A stretch of DNA of 64,000 nucleotides from Persicitalea sp964500445 (GCA_964500445.1 CAZCOG010000032.1:11022-75021), one strand, 5' to 3'; positions 52,154 through 61,845 are shown, numbered from the stretch's first letter. Notes: generated by a model not told the origin, from the sequence alone. Numbers and translations: made by a program.

Positions 52154-54871
52154 TCATATACTCACTAACCATCCCACATACACCACCCGCCCAATCGCCG
52201 CCGAGCCGTAGGCTGATACTGCATTGGCATCGGTGATATTGGTTGCTCCGAGCCGCAGCAGGCTTTTCAAAGCCGGAACGCGGTAGCCGATTTGAGCGTC
52301 CAAAGTACCATAGCTTTCAATGTACCCTTCATCGAAAGGCATGAAAAACGTGTAGCCCGTTTGGTAGCGGTAGTTAAGGCTGTACATGAATCGGTCGCGG
52401 GTTCCGTCCAGGCCCAGATTCACTTTGTGGGTGGGTGTGTTAAAACCCAGAATGAGCCCCTGCGTATCGCCTTCATCGATGTGCGACCAGGTGTAGTTGC
52501 TGTACAGGTGGAGTTTTTTCGGTGTGTAGTAGTCGGCGGCGAGTACTACGCCCTGCGTATTTACGGCCTGGTCGGCATTGGCCCATACCTGAATCAGGCG
52601 GCCGCGGGTACGGTCGGTGGCGGGCTTGGCAAAATCACCGGAAGGCGGAAAGGGTGTCCCCGCCACGGGCAAACCGTCCTCACGACCGTAAAAACGGAGG
52701 GTACCTATGAAATCGCGGTAGCGCGAGCGGTAGTAGCTGGCATCTACGTATAAACCTTTTAGTACCTGAGCTTTGTAGCCAATTTCCCAGGTATTGGCCT
52801 GCTCGGGGGCGAGACTTTTGATGGTTTGTGGTTTCAGAAAATCGGGATTAGGCTGGCCGTCGGGTAGTGTCGAAACGGCGTTTAGGCCCTGAAATCCACC
52901 ATCGATATTTCCCATCACCAGCAGCGAACCGAAATCCAGGTAGATGTACTGGTCGAGTTGGGCGGGTTGGCGATAGGCCTGCGCGTAACTCAGGCGGAAG
53001 TTATGCTGTCGATTCTCACCCAGTGAAAGTACCCCCGAAGCCCTGGGCGAGAAGCGGGTGCCGAAGTTGCGGAAGTTGTCTACCCGACCGGCAAAAGCCA
53101 CCCGAAGGCGGTCGGCGAGCAAGTTCTGGCGAATCTGGCCGTAGGCTCCACCCTCGTAGTTGACGATGCGGTCACGCGTCTGCACGTCATTGGTACCCGG
53201 CGTAATGGGCGACTTGTCGCCATCGGCCAGCAGGGTACCCGCCGACCGCAGACGGTGGGTACGGAAACTGGCTCCGGCAATGAGCTGCGTGTTGGGAGCA
53301 AGTTGCCACTCCTTCTGAGTACTCAGATCGTAGAATCGGGCCGTGTTAGCGAAAGCCGCGCCGCGTACCGTTCTGGCGCCGTTGACTTCGATGGTCCCCA
53401 CGCCGCTGACAATCTGTTGACGCAAATCATTGAAGGCTTTGCTCCCGGCGGGCAAAATTACATCCTGGGCGATACGGGAAGCCAACGCCTGTGCGTCGGC
53501 AATGCTTTGTCCGCCTGCTACGGCCTGATCGAGTTGGTAAGGCTGTGGCGCGTTGCCGTCAGGATTAGCGGCATAGACGCCGTTTAGCGTGGTGTTGCCA
53601 GACAAACCACTGGTACGGGCGGCTCCGAAAATCTGGTTCCAGAGCGCAAAGTAGTTCTGGCCGTAAGTGGGGTACTGTCCGCCGTCGGCTCGGGCAGGAG
53701 CCATTACACTGCCCATGATGCCATTGCCGAGGCTGCTCAGGTCGTAGGCTTTTCCCCCAAAATCAAAGACTGTGTAGGCTCGCACGAACCAGTCCTTGCC
53801 CGCGAGTTCGGCACGGTGAAGGTCGTACTGCATGGCGCGCTGGGCGTAGCGACTGCTGCTCTGAAAAATGCCGTTACTAAATGTATAGCGGTACTCGTAG
53901 GTTAGTTTTGTGCGCTCATTGATTTTGTACTGCACCGTAGGATTGATCCTGATATTTCCGGCCTTATAGCTGTCGCCCCAAATCGTGAAAAGATCGCCCG
54001 GTGCCTTAGCCCACAGCAGATCCCGCTCGGCGTAGCCCGGTGCGTAGATGCGGTAAGGATTATTGTCATTCATAGCCGTCAGCAAGGTATTGGTCACGGT
54101 ACTTCCAATGTCGCCGTAGCGGTTGACCGCGTTCCAGCCCAGTGGCGATCCCTCGGCGTTATTGGCCGGATCGGCTCCGGCCAGGCCGCCCGAGGTAACG
54201 CGCTTGATGGCTGCGTCGCTGGACGCTATGAATTCGTCGGCCGAAAAGTAGTTTGCGTTGATTTTGAAAGCCAGTTTGTCGCCAATCGTTTTTGCATAGC
54301 GTACCTGAAAGTCAATCAAATGACGATTGCCGCCGCGCAGCGAGGCCGTCAGGCCGGGCGTGGTGAAAGGATCTTTGGAATGCATCAGAAGTACCCCATT
54401 GAGGGCGTTGGAGCCATACAGCGCCGAGTTAGCCCCGTGGACTACGTCTACACTTTCCAGGTCCAAATCCGAAATGCCCACCCAGTTACCGTAGTACAGC
54501 GAGGCCGTGGGGGAGGTCACGTCGACGTAGTCGGCGAGCTGCACCACGCGTTCAGCCTTGTTGCTGTTGAAGCCCCGTGTGCTGAAACTGGTAATCAGCC
54601 AGCTCGACTGACTCACGTCGATGCCTTTGTATTTGGCCAAACCCGAAATCAGATCCGTGGAGGCGGTACGCTGTAATTCCACCGCGCCGATGTGCTCTAC
54701 CGTAACGGGGCTTTCCATCACGCGCTCGGCGGTGCGGGAGGCCGCGACGGTAATCTGGTTCAGGGTACCCCCGTCCCGACTCGTTGTATCGGATTGGGCG
54801 TGCGTATTCTGAATTAAAAAAAGACTACCAAAAAGAGGGGCAAACCGAAGCGATCTGTAAATAAAGTGCAT
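52154..54871 (-). CDS. TonB-dependent receptor
   Basis: 905 residues from the ATG at 54871 (MHFIYRSLRF); the frame is open to 54919 but the added leader looks wrong. Signal peptide to about residue 25. TonB-box-like LNQITVAAS, plug domain (GIDVSQSSWLITSFSTRGF, DLESVDVVHGANSALYGSNALNG) and a 22-strand barrel ending in a Val-Gly-Trp-type strand GRVVYVGWLVSI. No SusD or sigma gene beside it, so it is an orphan receptor, perhaps for a siderophore, vitamin or oligosaccharide. Divergent from the GH43 gene, 85 bases apart. Confidence 0.9.
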   Translation of the reverse strand: MHFIYRSLRFAPLFGSLFLIQNTHAQSDTTSRDGGTLNQITVAASRTAERVMESPVTVEHIGAVELQRTASTDLISGLAKYKGIDVSQSSWLITSFSTRGFNSNKAERVVQLADYVDVTSPTASLYYGNWVGISDLDLESVDVVHGANSALYGSNALNGVLLMHSKDPFTTPGLTASLRGGNRHLIDFQVRYAKTIGDKLAFKINANYFSADEFIASSDAAIKRVTSGGLAGADPANNAEGSPLGWNAVNRYGDIGSTVTNTLLTAMNDNNPYRIYAPGYAERDLLWAKAPGDLFTIWGDSYKAGNIRINPTVQYKINERTKLTYEYRYTFSNGIFQSSSRYAQRAMQYDLHRAELAGKDWFVRAYTVFDFGGKAYDLSSLGNGIMGSVMAPARADGGQYPTYGQNYFALWNQIFGAARTSGLSGNTTLNGVYAANPDGNAPQPYQLDQAVAGGQSIADAQALASRIAQDVILPAGSKAFNDLRQQIVSGVGTIEVNGARTVRGAAFANTARFYDLSTQKEWQLAPNTQLIAGASFRTHRLRSAGTLLADGDKSPITPGTNDVQTRDRIVNYEGGAYGQIRQNLLADRLRVAFAGRVDNFRNFGTRFSPRASGVLSLGENRQHNFRLSYAQAYRQPAQLDQYIYLDFGSLLVMGNIDGGFQGLNAVSTLPDGQPNPDFLKPQTIKSLAPEQANTWEIGYKAQVLKGLYVDASYYRSRYRDFIGTLRFYGREDGLPVAGTPFPPSGDFAKPATDRTRGRLIQVWANADQAVNTQGVVLAADYYTPKKLHLYSNYTWSHIDEGDTQGLILGFNTPTHKVNLGLDGTRDRFMYSLNYRYQTGYTFFMPFDEGYIESYGTLDAQIGYRVPALKSLLRLGATNITDANAVSAYGSAAIGRVVYVGWLVSI

Positions 54872-54923
54872 GGGAAATAGATTGGTTCGAGCGGTCAAAG
54901 ATAGATACTGTTCTTCCATTTAG

Positions 54924-54931
54924 TACTTTTG
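54924..54931 (+). promoter_or_regulatory. -7 box candidate for the GH43 gene
   Basis: TACTTTTG, an exact TAnnTTTG, 25 bases before the ATG at 54957 on the plus strand, in the short divergent spacer. No clear -33 box. Confidence 0.35.
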
Positions 54932-54956
54932 AACTACGTACCTATCTGTTTATCCC

Positions 54957-56699
54957 ATGAAAAACAACATACTGCGGGGGCTGATCTTGCTGATTGTGAC
55001 TGCTTTCTGTCAGGTACCTTTAGCATCGGCCCAAAGTACCTACTGCAATCCCATCAACCTTGATTATGGCTACACGCCCATCCCCAATTTCTCGGAATGG
55101 GGCCGCCACCGCGCTACGGCTGATCCGGTAATTGTCAATTATAAGGGTACTTTTTTCCTGTTCAGTACCAATCAATGGGGGTATTGGCATAGCAAAAACA
55201 TGTCCGACTGGACATTCCACTCCCGACGGTTTCTTCGACCCTGGAACGACGTGTACGATGAACTTTGCGCTCCCGCCGTGGGAATTGTGGGGGATACCAT
55301 GCTGGTATTCGGCTCGACCTATACCGGCGAATTCACAATCTGGATGAGTACCAACCCCGAAGCGAATGAATGGAAGCCGCTGGTTGAGCGCTTCGGCATT
55401 GGCGGTTGGGACCCCGATTTCTTTACCGACACCGACGGGCGATTCTATATGTACAACGGATCGAGCAACCGCTACCCGCTCTACGGCATCGAACTCAACC
55501 GCCGGACGATGGAACCCATCGGTACCCGCAAGGAGGTGTACTTATTAGAATCGTGGCGCTACGGTTGGCAGCGTTTCGGCGAGCACATGGACGATACCTT
55601 TCTGGATGGTTTCATGGAAGGCGCGCACATGACGAAACATAATGGGAAGTACTATTTGCAATACGGTGCGCCCGGTACTGAGTCGAGCGGCTACGCCGAC
55701 GGGGTGGCGGTGGGCGATTCTCCGCTCGGTTTTTTCAAGAATCAGAGCGACCCGCTGAGCATGAAACTGGGCGGCTTTGCGCGCGGCGCTGGTCATGGTT
55801 CTACATATCAGGACAATGATAAAAACTACTGGCACGTCTCGACCATCACCATCAATAGGAAGAATAATTTTGAACGGCGGCTGGGTATCTGGCCTACGGG
55901 TTTTGACGAAGATGATGTGATGTGGTGTAATACGGCTTATGGCGATTATCCGCATTACTTGCCCTACCAAGATAAGCCGGGCGAATTCACGGGGTGGATG
56001 CTGTTGAATTTCAATAAGCCCGTGCGGGCGTCGTCATCGCTGGGAGGGTACCAGCCCAACCTGGCGGTGGATGAGGATATTAAAAGTTATTGGAGCGCCA
56101 AATCCGGCGACAAAGGGGAGTGGTTTGAGACGGACTTAGGCGAGCTGTCGACCGTAAATGCCTTGCAAATCAACTACGCCGACCAGGATGCTACTTCCCT
56201 GGGCAAAGTGACGGATCAGTACCATCAATACATTCTTTATCATTCCAAAGATGGCAAAAAATGGGAAGTACTTGTGGATAAATCGGCCAACAAAACGGAT
56301 GTACCCCACGACTACGTCGAACTCGCCAAGCCCGTTTCGGCCCGGTACCTCAAACTGGAAAACGTACACATGCCGCAGGGGAAATTTGCGTTGAGTGGTT
56401 TTCGGGTGTTTGGTAAGGGAGCCGGGCCGAAGCCCAAAGCGGTGAAGCAATTCATGGTACTTCGCACCGAGAAAGACAAGCGCAGCGCCTGGATCCGCTG
56501 GTCGCCGGTGGATGCCGCTCAGGGCTATACGATTCGCTACGGCACGGCGCCCGATAAGCTCTACAACAACATTATGGTACTAACCCAGAACGACTACTGG
56601 TTCAAAGCCATGGACTCCAAAGCTACCTATTACTACACCATCGAGGCCTTCAATGAGAACGGTATTTCGGAGCGATTTCCGACGCTGAAAGTGGAGTAG
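54957..56699 (+). CDS. GH43 enzyme with F5/8-type and fibronectin III modules
   Basis: 580 residues. Signal peptide (GLILLIVTAFCQVPLASAQ). Propeller catalytic triad: Asp in RATADPVIVNYKG, Asp in WDPDFFTDTDGRF, Glu in DGFMEGAHMTKHNG. Then a discoidin (F5/8C) domain about 350-475 (QPNLAVDEDIKSYWSAKSGDKG to SARYLKLENVHMP) and a fibronectin-III-like end (SAWIRWSPVDAAQGYTIRYG). Removes arabinose- or xylose-type side groups of a polysaccharide, outside the cell or in the periplasm. The divergent TonB receptor at 52154-54871 could import the products. Confidence 0.9.
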   Translation: MKNNILRGLILLIVTAFCQVPLASAQSTYCNPINLDYGYTPIPNFSEWGRHRATADPVIVNYKGTFFLFSTNQWGYWHSKNMSDWTFHSRRFLRPWNDVYDELCAPAVGIVGDTMLVFGSTYTGEFTIWMSTNPEANEWKPLVERFGIGGWDPDFFTDTDGRFYMYNGSSNRYPLYGIELNRRTMEPIGTRKEVYLLESWRYGWQRFGEHMDDTFLDGFMEGAHMTKHNGKYYLQYGAPGTESSGYADGVAVGDSPLGFFKNQSDPLSMKLGGFARGAGHGSTYQDNDKNYWHVSTITINRKNNFERRLGIWPTGFDEDDVMWCNTAYGDYPHYLPYQDKPGEFTGWMLLNFNKPVRASSSLGGYQPNLAVDEDIKSYWSAKSGDKGEWFETDLGELSTVNALQINYADQDATSLGKVTDQYHQYILYHSKDGKKWEVLVDKSANKTDVPHDYVELAKPVSARYLKLENVHMPQGKFALSGFRVFGKGAGPKPKAVKQFMVLRTEKDKRSAWIRWSPVDAAQGYTIRYGTAPDKLYNNIMVLTQNDYWFKAMDSKATYYYTIEAFNENGISERFPTLKVE

Positions 56700-56772
56700 G
56701 GGCGAAGGGTGAGGTTCTTTATTTTATTAGGGAGCCTTTGCTGAAAAAAAGATAAACATTAACCCGAATTTT

Positions 56773-57567
56773 TCAACATCCTCCACTCCTGGGTATGGCA
56801 TAAATTACGTCACCCAAAACGGATAAATTGAAGACTTTCTCTTCCAGAGAAGGAAGTATCAGTTGCCAGGTTTTTCCCTGGTCTGAGGATCTGAAAATGC
56901 CGGATGGGTGACCACAAAAAAGGCTTTCACCTACCTGAACAATGGAAGCAATGGAGAGGCTTGCGGGTAAGCCGGCATCAATAGGCTGCCAGGTTTTGCC
57001 GCCGTCGTAGGAGGTGCGCACTCGTCGGGTCTCCGACTCGGTATTGTACGTGATCGCCGCGAACCCGCCTTTAATGCGTTCGACAGTGATGCCCACCCCG
57101 CCCTCACTAATTACCAAATCCCAGGTTTCACCCGCATCGGTCGACCGCATGATCCCCTTTTGGTTAGTCGCCAGAAGTACCCCGTCGGCCTCTACCAATA
57201 TCCTGGTCCTGGCAGGAGCAAGGCTGCTAAGTACATCCGGGAAAATCTCTTTTTGCCAGTAGGGAGCCGTGGAATTGGATTGACTGCGGTAGATCTCCTT
57301 TCCGGTACGTATATAAAGCTCACGATCTTTTTCAACGAAACCATCCCGCTGAATACCTTCTTCCCGCAAGTTCGCAGGCAGCCCGGCGCTGATGTCCTGC
57401 CAGGTCTGTCCGCCATCGGTAGATTTAAAAATGAGATTTGCAGCTACGGCCTCATCACCTTTTTGTGTTAGCTGACTATTGGAGAGAAGGGATGACTGGG
57501 TAAATTCTAATGTCTGATTTAGGGCAAATGCAAATTGCAAAAGGAGCAAAAAGGCAAGGGTGTTCAT
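56773..57567 (-). CDS. YCF48/BNR-repeat-like propeller protein
   Basis: 264 residues from the ATG at 57567 (an open frame upstream has no homology). Repeats of the type STDGGQTWQDISAGLP, STDAGETWDLVISEGGV, SYDGGKTWQPIDAGLP and SSDQGKTWQLILPSL, i.e. the sialidase/YCF48 Asp-box. Asp-boxes also occur in Sortilin-like and photosystem-assembly propellers, so glycan cleavage is not certain. Only four or five blades are visible, so it may be a short propeller. It ends at a TGA (GGC at the end), without a sorting domain. Confidence 0.75.
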   Translation of the reverse strand: MNTLAFLLLLQFAFALNQTLEFTQSSLLSNSQLTQKGDEAVAANLIFKSTDGGQTWQDISAGLPANLREEGIQRDGFVEKDRELYIRTGKEIYRSQSNSTAPYWQKEIFPDVLSSLAPARTRILVEADGVLLATNQKGIMRSTDAGETWDLVISEGGVGITVERIKGGFAAITYNTESETRRVRTSYDGGKTWQPIDAGLPASLSIASIVQVGESLFCGHPSGIFRSSDQGKTWQLILPSLEEKVFNLSVLGDVIYAIPRSGGC

Positions 57568-57771
57568 GGCTAAAACGGGTTTGGTGAAACAACAGTGTAA
57601 AGCTATGGGACATCGGCTATCCTGCCTGCTTTTCAATTGTAAAAAGATGTAAAGGGTATGTAAAACGTTGCAAAATCACCGAAAACTTTACCAACTGTCA
57701 TGAGTTGACTGCTTTGGATTTACGCTGTTTTGAGTCAAGACTTTTTGTGAAGAAAGTGACTTGTAGCTTTT

Positions 57772-57906
57772 GGGCAACGGATCGCGGCTTGGCGAAGGTG
57801 GCGATTTTTACCACAAATGTTAATACGGAGAACCAATGTTTGATTAAGCACAAAACTGTCTGCGGAGTACTGAACCGCCACTTTTGCCAAACCGCTGTTG
57901 TAGGCA
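57772..57906 (-). repeat. attC-like folded recombination site
   Basis: After the stop of the gene at 57930-58985, read on the minus strand, an imperfect palindrome begins with TGCCTACAAC (57906-57897) and ends with a GTT (57778-57776). Inside, GCGGTTTGGCAAAAGTGGCG (57895-57876) pairs with the region 57784-57803 at 17 of 20 positions (two of the rest are G-T wobbles). Length ~135 bases is within the attC range (57-141). It does not carry the classical RYYYAAC and GTTRRRY boxes; only GTT/AAC ends are shared. Confidence 0.55.
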
Positions 57907-59102
57907 GTTTTTCTTTCTCTCGTTGTTGTCTACGTCGTTTTTTGTTTGTCATTTAAAGTTTTTGCTTCGTCCAATAAGTAAAGTGCATATGCTTTTGGTT
58001 TGAGTTTTTCGCTGTCAAAATACGTTGGTATTTTAAATCGGGTGCTTGTTTTTCCTGTCAAGGCAAAAACTTTCTGACCGATTTTTGTAAAATAAAAGTT
58101 TGGTTTTTTGAAGTACACTTTTACTTTTTTAACTGTGAAAGCCCAATTGTCATAATTCTTTGAATTGAGCGTCTTTGATTTTGAAGATAAACGAATGAAA
58201 AGAAATGAAAGCGAAAATAGATTTATTGCTTTGTAACTATCAGAAAGTGATTTTTTCTTTTCAGTATATTTTAGTTTCCCAAGGTCTTTGTCGCTCAGTA
58301 AAATGAAACTTGAAAAATCACCATAGAATTGTTTTCCAAAATCGCCTAAGCCGTGAGTGAAGAACCTTGAAATAGCACTAACGCCTTTTTCAATGCAAAC
58401 AATAGCACCTTGTATAAAAAGTCTTTCTTCTTGTTGGTAGGTTAATTGAGTTAAATCTGTTCCACTACCAAAGGAATATATAAACTTTTTGAAATTCTCA
58501 AATGGATTAAAGGTTTGATTTGGATTTTCAAGAATGATTGTGTCAATATAGTAGTATCGTTGTTTGATTGAAAACTCTGTTATGATCTTTAGAAATTCAC
58601 GAAAAGATTTATTTTTTTCAATAAAATTCAAATCTTCCTTTACCATTGGAACACGTTGCATAATGTCAACATCTTTTGAATATTTAATCAACTCGTCCAA
58701 AATTTTCTCTATTCCGTGTCCGTTGTCATAGTTATTAAACTTGTTTTTTGCCTTTTGTAGCTCGGGATAATTACCTGTTAAATGGTTCTCTTTCAAAAGC
58801 AAAAGAATTTTTACTATTCTTTCAAAACCCGAAGAGAGTAATTGTAAAGGAACGTGATTATTTGAAACGAATGAAGTTTGCTCGTTTAAGTTTTTTAGCC
58901 CTGCAATAATCAGTCTGAACGAAGCCTTAACTTCTTCTGTTACGGCTACAACCTTTTCAACTTCGTGTGCTTTATTTATACCCATTTATTTCTTTTTTTC
59001 TTCGGTTTCTCTTTCTGGAAGAAATTGGCTGTGTATATTTCTTATAACTCAAACAATAATTTTATTCGGTTGGCGTGGGGTCGCTCTAAAATTGCCTACA
59101 AC
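57777..59102 (-). mobile_element. Candidate integron-type gene cassette
   Basis: Contains one gene (57930-58985) and its attC-like site. The leading end GTTGTAGGCA (59102-59093 on the minus strand) is the exact complement of the attC-like start TGCCTACAAC (57906-57897), which is how cassette ends relate to attC in integrons. The whole unit is much more AT-rich than both flanks. No integrase is in the window. Being single and without a second attC, it would be an integration at a secondary site; this reading is inference. Confidence 0.45.
57930..58985 (-). CDS. Unknown AT-rich cassette protein, helical
   Basis: 351 residues, hydrophilic, Lys-rich, mostly helical, without a signal peptide. Segments such as LQLLSSGFERIVKILLLLKENH and NNYDNGHGIEKILDELIKY resemble a HEPN-type helical domain by feel, but no R-x4-6-H motif is plain. 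The rest (SYKAINLFSLSFLFIRLSSK and a basic C-terminal ending) is unrecognised. Base composition is far below the flanks, which marks it as foreign. Defence or stress function is only a guess from the context of cassette genes. Confidence 0.65.
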   Translation of the reverse strand: MGINKAHEVEKVVAVTEEVKASFRLIIAGLKNLNEQTSFVSNNHVPLQLLSSGFERIVKILLLLKENHLTGNYPELQKAKNKFNNYDNGHGIEKILDELIKYSKDVDIMQRVPMVKEDLNFIEKNKSFREFLKIITEFSIKQRYYYIDTIILENPNQTFNPFENFKKFIYSFGSGTDLTQLTYQQEERLFIQGAIVCIEKGVSAISRFFTHGLGDFGKQFYGDFSSFILLSDKDLGKLKYTEKKKSLSDSYKAINLFSLSFLFIRLSSKSKTLNSKNYDNWAFTVKKVKVYFKKPNFYFTKIGQKVFALTGKTSTRFKIPTYFDSEKLKPKAYALYLLDEAKTLNDKQKTT

Positions 59103-59500
59103 TCGTGTATATAAGAAAGTTCTGCAATAATTTTTGAATATCTATTGTACTTTAATTCTTTTTCTTGGTACCTTGAGTACGTTCACCGCGAACGTCGAAC
59201 GGCTGTACTTTTTGTTTTTATAAACAAATGTGAAAAGTACCCAAAATACTCTCCATGGCTTAATTGTTTTACTTGAAAAATAAGACAATTACCTAAACGT
59301 AGAAGGAATATGTGTACCTATTCCTAAATCGTCCATTCCTTGACAAACTGCTCCGCCAAGCCCATGCGATTGGAAAAGTACCTAATTTTCCCTGCTTTGC
59401 CCAAACCATTGGTCAAATCGTAGCGGCACTGTTGAAACTACGGTAATTTTTTTGGCGTCCGGGTGATCGGGGTTGATCAGGTAGTTGAGTTCGGGAGGTA
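58986..59500. other. Intergenic region upstream of the cassette gene
   Basis: 515 bases. It contains the cassette end at 59093-59102 and, to the right, a small palindrome ACGTTC/GAACGT (59179-59195). Otherwise I see no gene. The AT-rich composition continues to about 59300 and then returns to the genome level. Confidence 0.4.
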
Positions 59501-59968
59501 CTAGGGTGCTGGATCTTTCAGTTCTGCCGACCCGAACAGCACAGAGAATCGCTTGCACCAGATCAGAACCTGCATACGGTTGTCTGGCTTAGTGCCGGAG
59601 GGAAGCTCAATGAAGAAACTGCCCGTATTCTTCAACTCGGCTATTTCGACAAAGTTCTTGGCTTTGGTGTCCTCAGCGAGGTAAATGCGCAGGTCGGGTC
59701 CCGGATCGGACTCGAAATTCTCGAATACCAGCGTGTGGTCCGTGCCTTTCCGGTACAGCTTAGCCGTACCGGAAGTGGGATGGTCACCGTTTTTGAAAGT
59801 GCCCTGCAGCAGCAGCGTTTGGGTCGAGGGGTCAAAGGTATTGGCACCGTTCGTCGAACTGCCAGGTGTCGGGTTGAGGTTGTCCACAGGAACCAGTTCT
59901 TTGTTTGAACATGATATGGCTACGGCAAAGGTCAACAGCAGGGCAAAATTTTTCAGGAAATTTTTCAT
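59501..59968 (-). CDS. DM13-domain lipoprotein
   Basis: 155 residues. Lipobox AVAISCSNKE. DM13 signature after a linker: LLLQGTFKNGDHPTSGTAKLY, HTLVFENFESDPGPDLRIYLAED, and IWCKRFSVLFGSAEL at the end. DM13 domains hold a near-invariant Cys (here in IWCKRF) and are thought to be redox or electron-transfer modules, sometimes linked to cell adhesion. Located on the outer or inner membrane facing the periplasm. Single gene. Confidence 0.88.
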   Translation of the reverse strand: MKNFLKNFALLLTFAVAISCSNKELVPVDNLNPTPGSSTNGANTFDPSTQTLLLQGTFKNGDHPTSGTAKLYRKGTDHTLVFENFESDPGPDLRIYLAEDTKAKNFVEIAELKNTGSFFIELPSGTKPDNRMQVLIWCKRFSVLFGSAELKDPAP

Positions 59969-60261
59969 ATTCTTTTATTTGGTTGAGTTCGGTAATAGGT
60001 ATACGTACCGGCCCTATTGCGGGGTTGCGTGGTGTACCAACACTCTTCCCAGAAAGGGTTTTCTAGGGTAATAATTCCCCGAAGCTACCTTTCGTAATCG
60101 GAAACGCTATACAGAAACGCAACCCAACTTGCTTCTTGAGCAACTTTTCTTATTTCCTAAGCAATAGTTTGTGAAATTACATCGCGATGAAGTACCCATA
60201 CTCAATGAATAGGATTCGGCATTATGCCAAAAGTACTTTTCGTATTTGTTCTTGCCGCTTC

Positions 60262-61182
60262 ATGAAAAATATATCCCTACTTCTTTTTATCCTTACTGCC
60301 GAGTATGTCGTAGCTCAATCGCGCCAACTCTGCGTGACCGTGGACGACCTGCCTACGGTTGCCTACGGAGCAGATAACCACGCAGAAATTACAAGCAAGC
60401 TAGTCGCGCACTTCCAGAAGTACGACATCCCGGCCATCGGGTTTGTGAACGAAAGCAAGCTCTACGAAGGCGGCGAGTTACGTGCAAAGGAAGTGGCGCT
60501 GCTGCGGCAGTGGCTGGCGGGCGGTTACGAACTCGGCAACCATACCTTCGGGCACAACAGTTATCATCAGGTCATTTTCAGCGATTATACCGCCGATGTA
60601 CTGAAAGGAGCGGTGGTTACCCCGCCGTTGAGTAAAGCCGCGGGCTTGCCGTGGCGCTATTTCCGGCATCCCTATCTCCATATCGGAAAGACTCAGTCTG
60701 CTTACGACTCTCTGGCCGCTTTTCTGACAAAAAATAACTACATCGAAGCTCCGGTGACCATCGATAACACCGACTACCTTTTTGCCAAAGTATACGCGAT
60801 GGCGCAGCGGAAAAACGACACCGCGCTTATGCAACGCATTGGCACCGACTATGTAAAGTACATGGAGGCCAAAGTCCATTTCTACGAAGAAGCCAGCCGG
60901 AAACTTTTTGATCGGGAAATTCCGCAGGTACTGCTCATCCACGCCAGTCTGCTCAACGCCGACTACCTCGACGACCTCGCTGAAATGTACCAGCGGAACG
61001 GCTATACTTTCGTGACGCTATCTACTGCCTTGCAGGATGCCGCTTACCGCGAAAAGATCACTAAATTTGGCAACTACGGCATTTCCTGGATCGATCGATG
61101 GGTACTTAGCCGGGGTATGTCCACTGATTTTCTGGCCAGCGACCCGCCGACGCCCGCTTATATCGAACAAGCGGCAAAGTAG
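60262..61182 (+). CDS. Polysaccharide deacetylase (CE4 family)
   Basis: 306 residues from the ATG at 60262; the open frame from 60187 adds 25 residues without homology. Signal peptide (NISLLLFILTAEYVVAQ). NodB-type motifs: TVDDLPTVAYG (catalytic Asp pair), GNHTFGHNSYH (H-x3-H metal site), RYFRHPYLHIG and LLIHASLLNADYL at the end. It removes acetyl groups from chitin-like or wall glycans in the periplasm or outside. No operon partner; the next gene starts 77 bases on. Confidence 0.9.
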   Translation: MKNISLLLFILTAEYVVAQSRQLCVTVDDLPTVAYGADNHAEITSKLVAHFQKYDIPAIGFVNESKLYEGGELRAKEVALLRQWLAGGYELGNHTFGHNSYHQVIFSDYTADVLKGAVVTPPLSKAAGLPWRYFRHPYLHIGKTQSAYDSLAAFLTKNNYIEAPVTIDNTDYLFAKVYAMAQRKNDTALMQRIGTDYVKYMEAKVHFYEEASRKLFDREIPQVLLIHASLLNADYLDDLAEMYQRNGYTFVTLSTALQDAAYREKITKFGNYGISWIDRWVLSRGMSTDFLASDPPTPAYIEQAAK

Positions 61183-61259
61183 CTGGATGGTTTTCCAGAA
61201 GGAATGACTTTTTAAAAGACTGATTTTTTACCTTCAGTTTCCCGCAGAACAAAAAAAAC

Positions 61260-61793
61260 ATGAGAAACATTGTCTACTACGTTGCCAGTTCACTGGATGG
61301 CTTTATCTCCGGCCCGGATGATGACGTTAGCGGATTTGTGCCGGAAGGGAGTGGTGTAACACAGTACCAACGCGATCTGGCAGCTTTTGATACGGTGATT
61401 ATGGGCCGCAAGACTTACGAATTCGGCTATGCATACGGAATGAAACCAGGCCAACTAGCTTATCCTGGCATGAAGCATTTTATCTTTTCCGATCACCTGA
61501 TTTTTGAAGAACAGGATTCCAGATTGCACGTCAGACCCATGCAACTTGATGAAATTGAGAAAATCAGGGAACAATCCGAAACCGATATCTACTTATGCGG
61601 CGGCGGACAATTTGCGGGTTGGCTGCTGGACAATCAAAAAATTGACATTCTGAAAATCAAGCTTAATCCTTTGATCCTGGGAAAAGGCGTCAGGCTGTTT
61701 GGAAACTCAAAACAAAACCTCAAAACCGAACTGATCAACACCGAATTATACGAAAGAGGGTTGCAGATCATGACGTATAAGATTCTATATTAA
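61260..61793 (+). CDS. Dihydrofolate reductase-like (RibD C-terminal) protein
   Basis: 177 residues. RibD_C/DHFR-like fold: IVYYVASSLDGFISGPDDDV, FDTVIMGRKTYEFGYA, and SETDIYLCGGGQFAGWLLDN. These small proteins bind NADPH; the substrate is not known for the stand-alone group. Cytoplasmic. It lies between the deacetylase and the NAD synthetase on the same strand. Confidence 0.88.
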   Translation: MRNIVYYVASSLDGFISGPDDDVSGFVPEGSGVTQYQRDLAAFDTVIMGRKTYEFGYAYGMKPGQLAYPGMKHFIFSDHLIFEEQDSRLHVRPMQLDEIEKIREQSETDIYLCGGGQFAGWLLDNQKIDILKIKLNPLILGKGVRLFGNSKQNLKTELINTELYERGLQIMTYKILY

Positions 61794-61845
61794 GCCTGAA
61801 AACTCCCTCACAAATATCTTCTATCTTCCATTTTCCATTAAATAA

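Noticed and set aside
57698..57952. 84-codon leftward frame overlapping the end of the cassette gene
   Set aside because: It is a translation of the attC-like palindrome; composition and position argue against a real protein.
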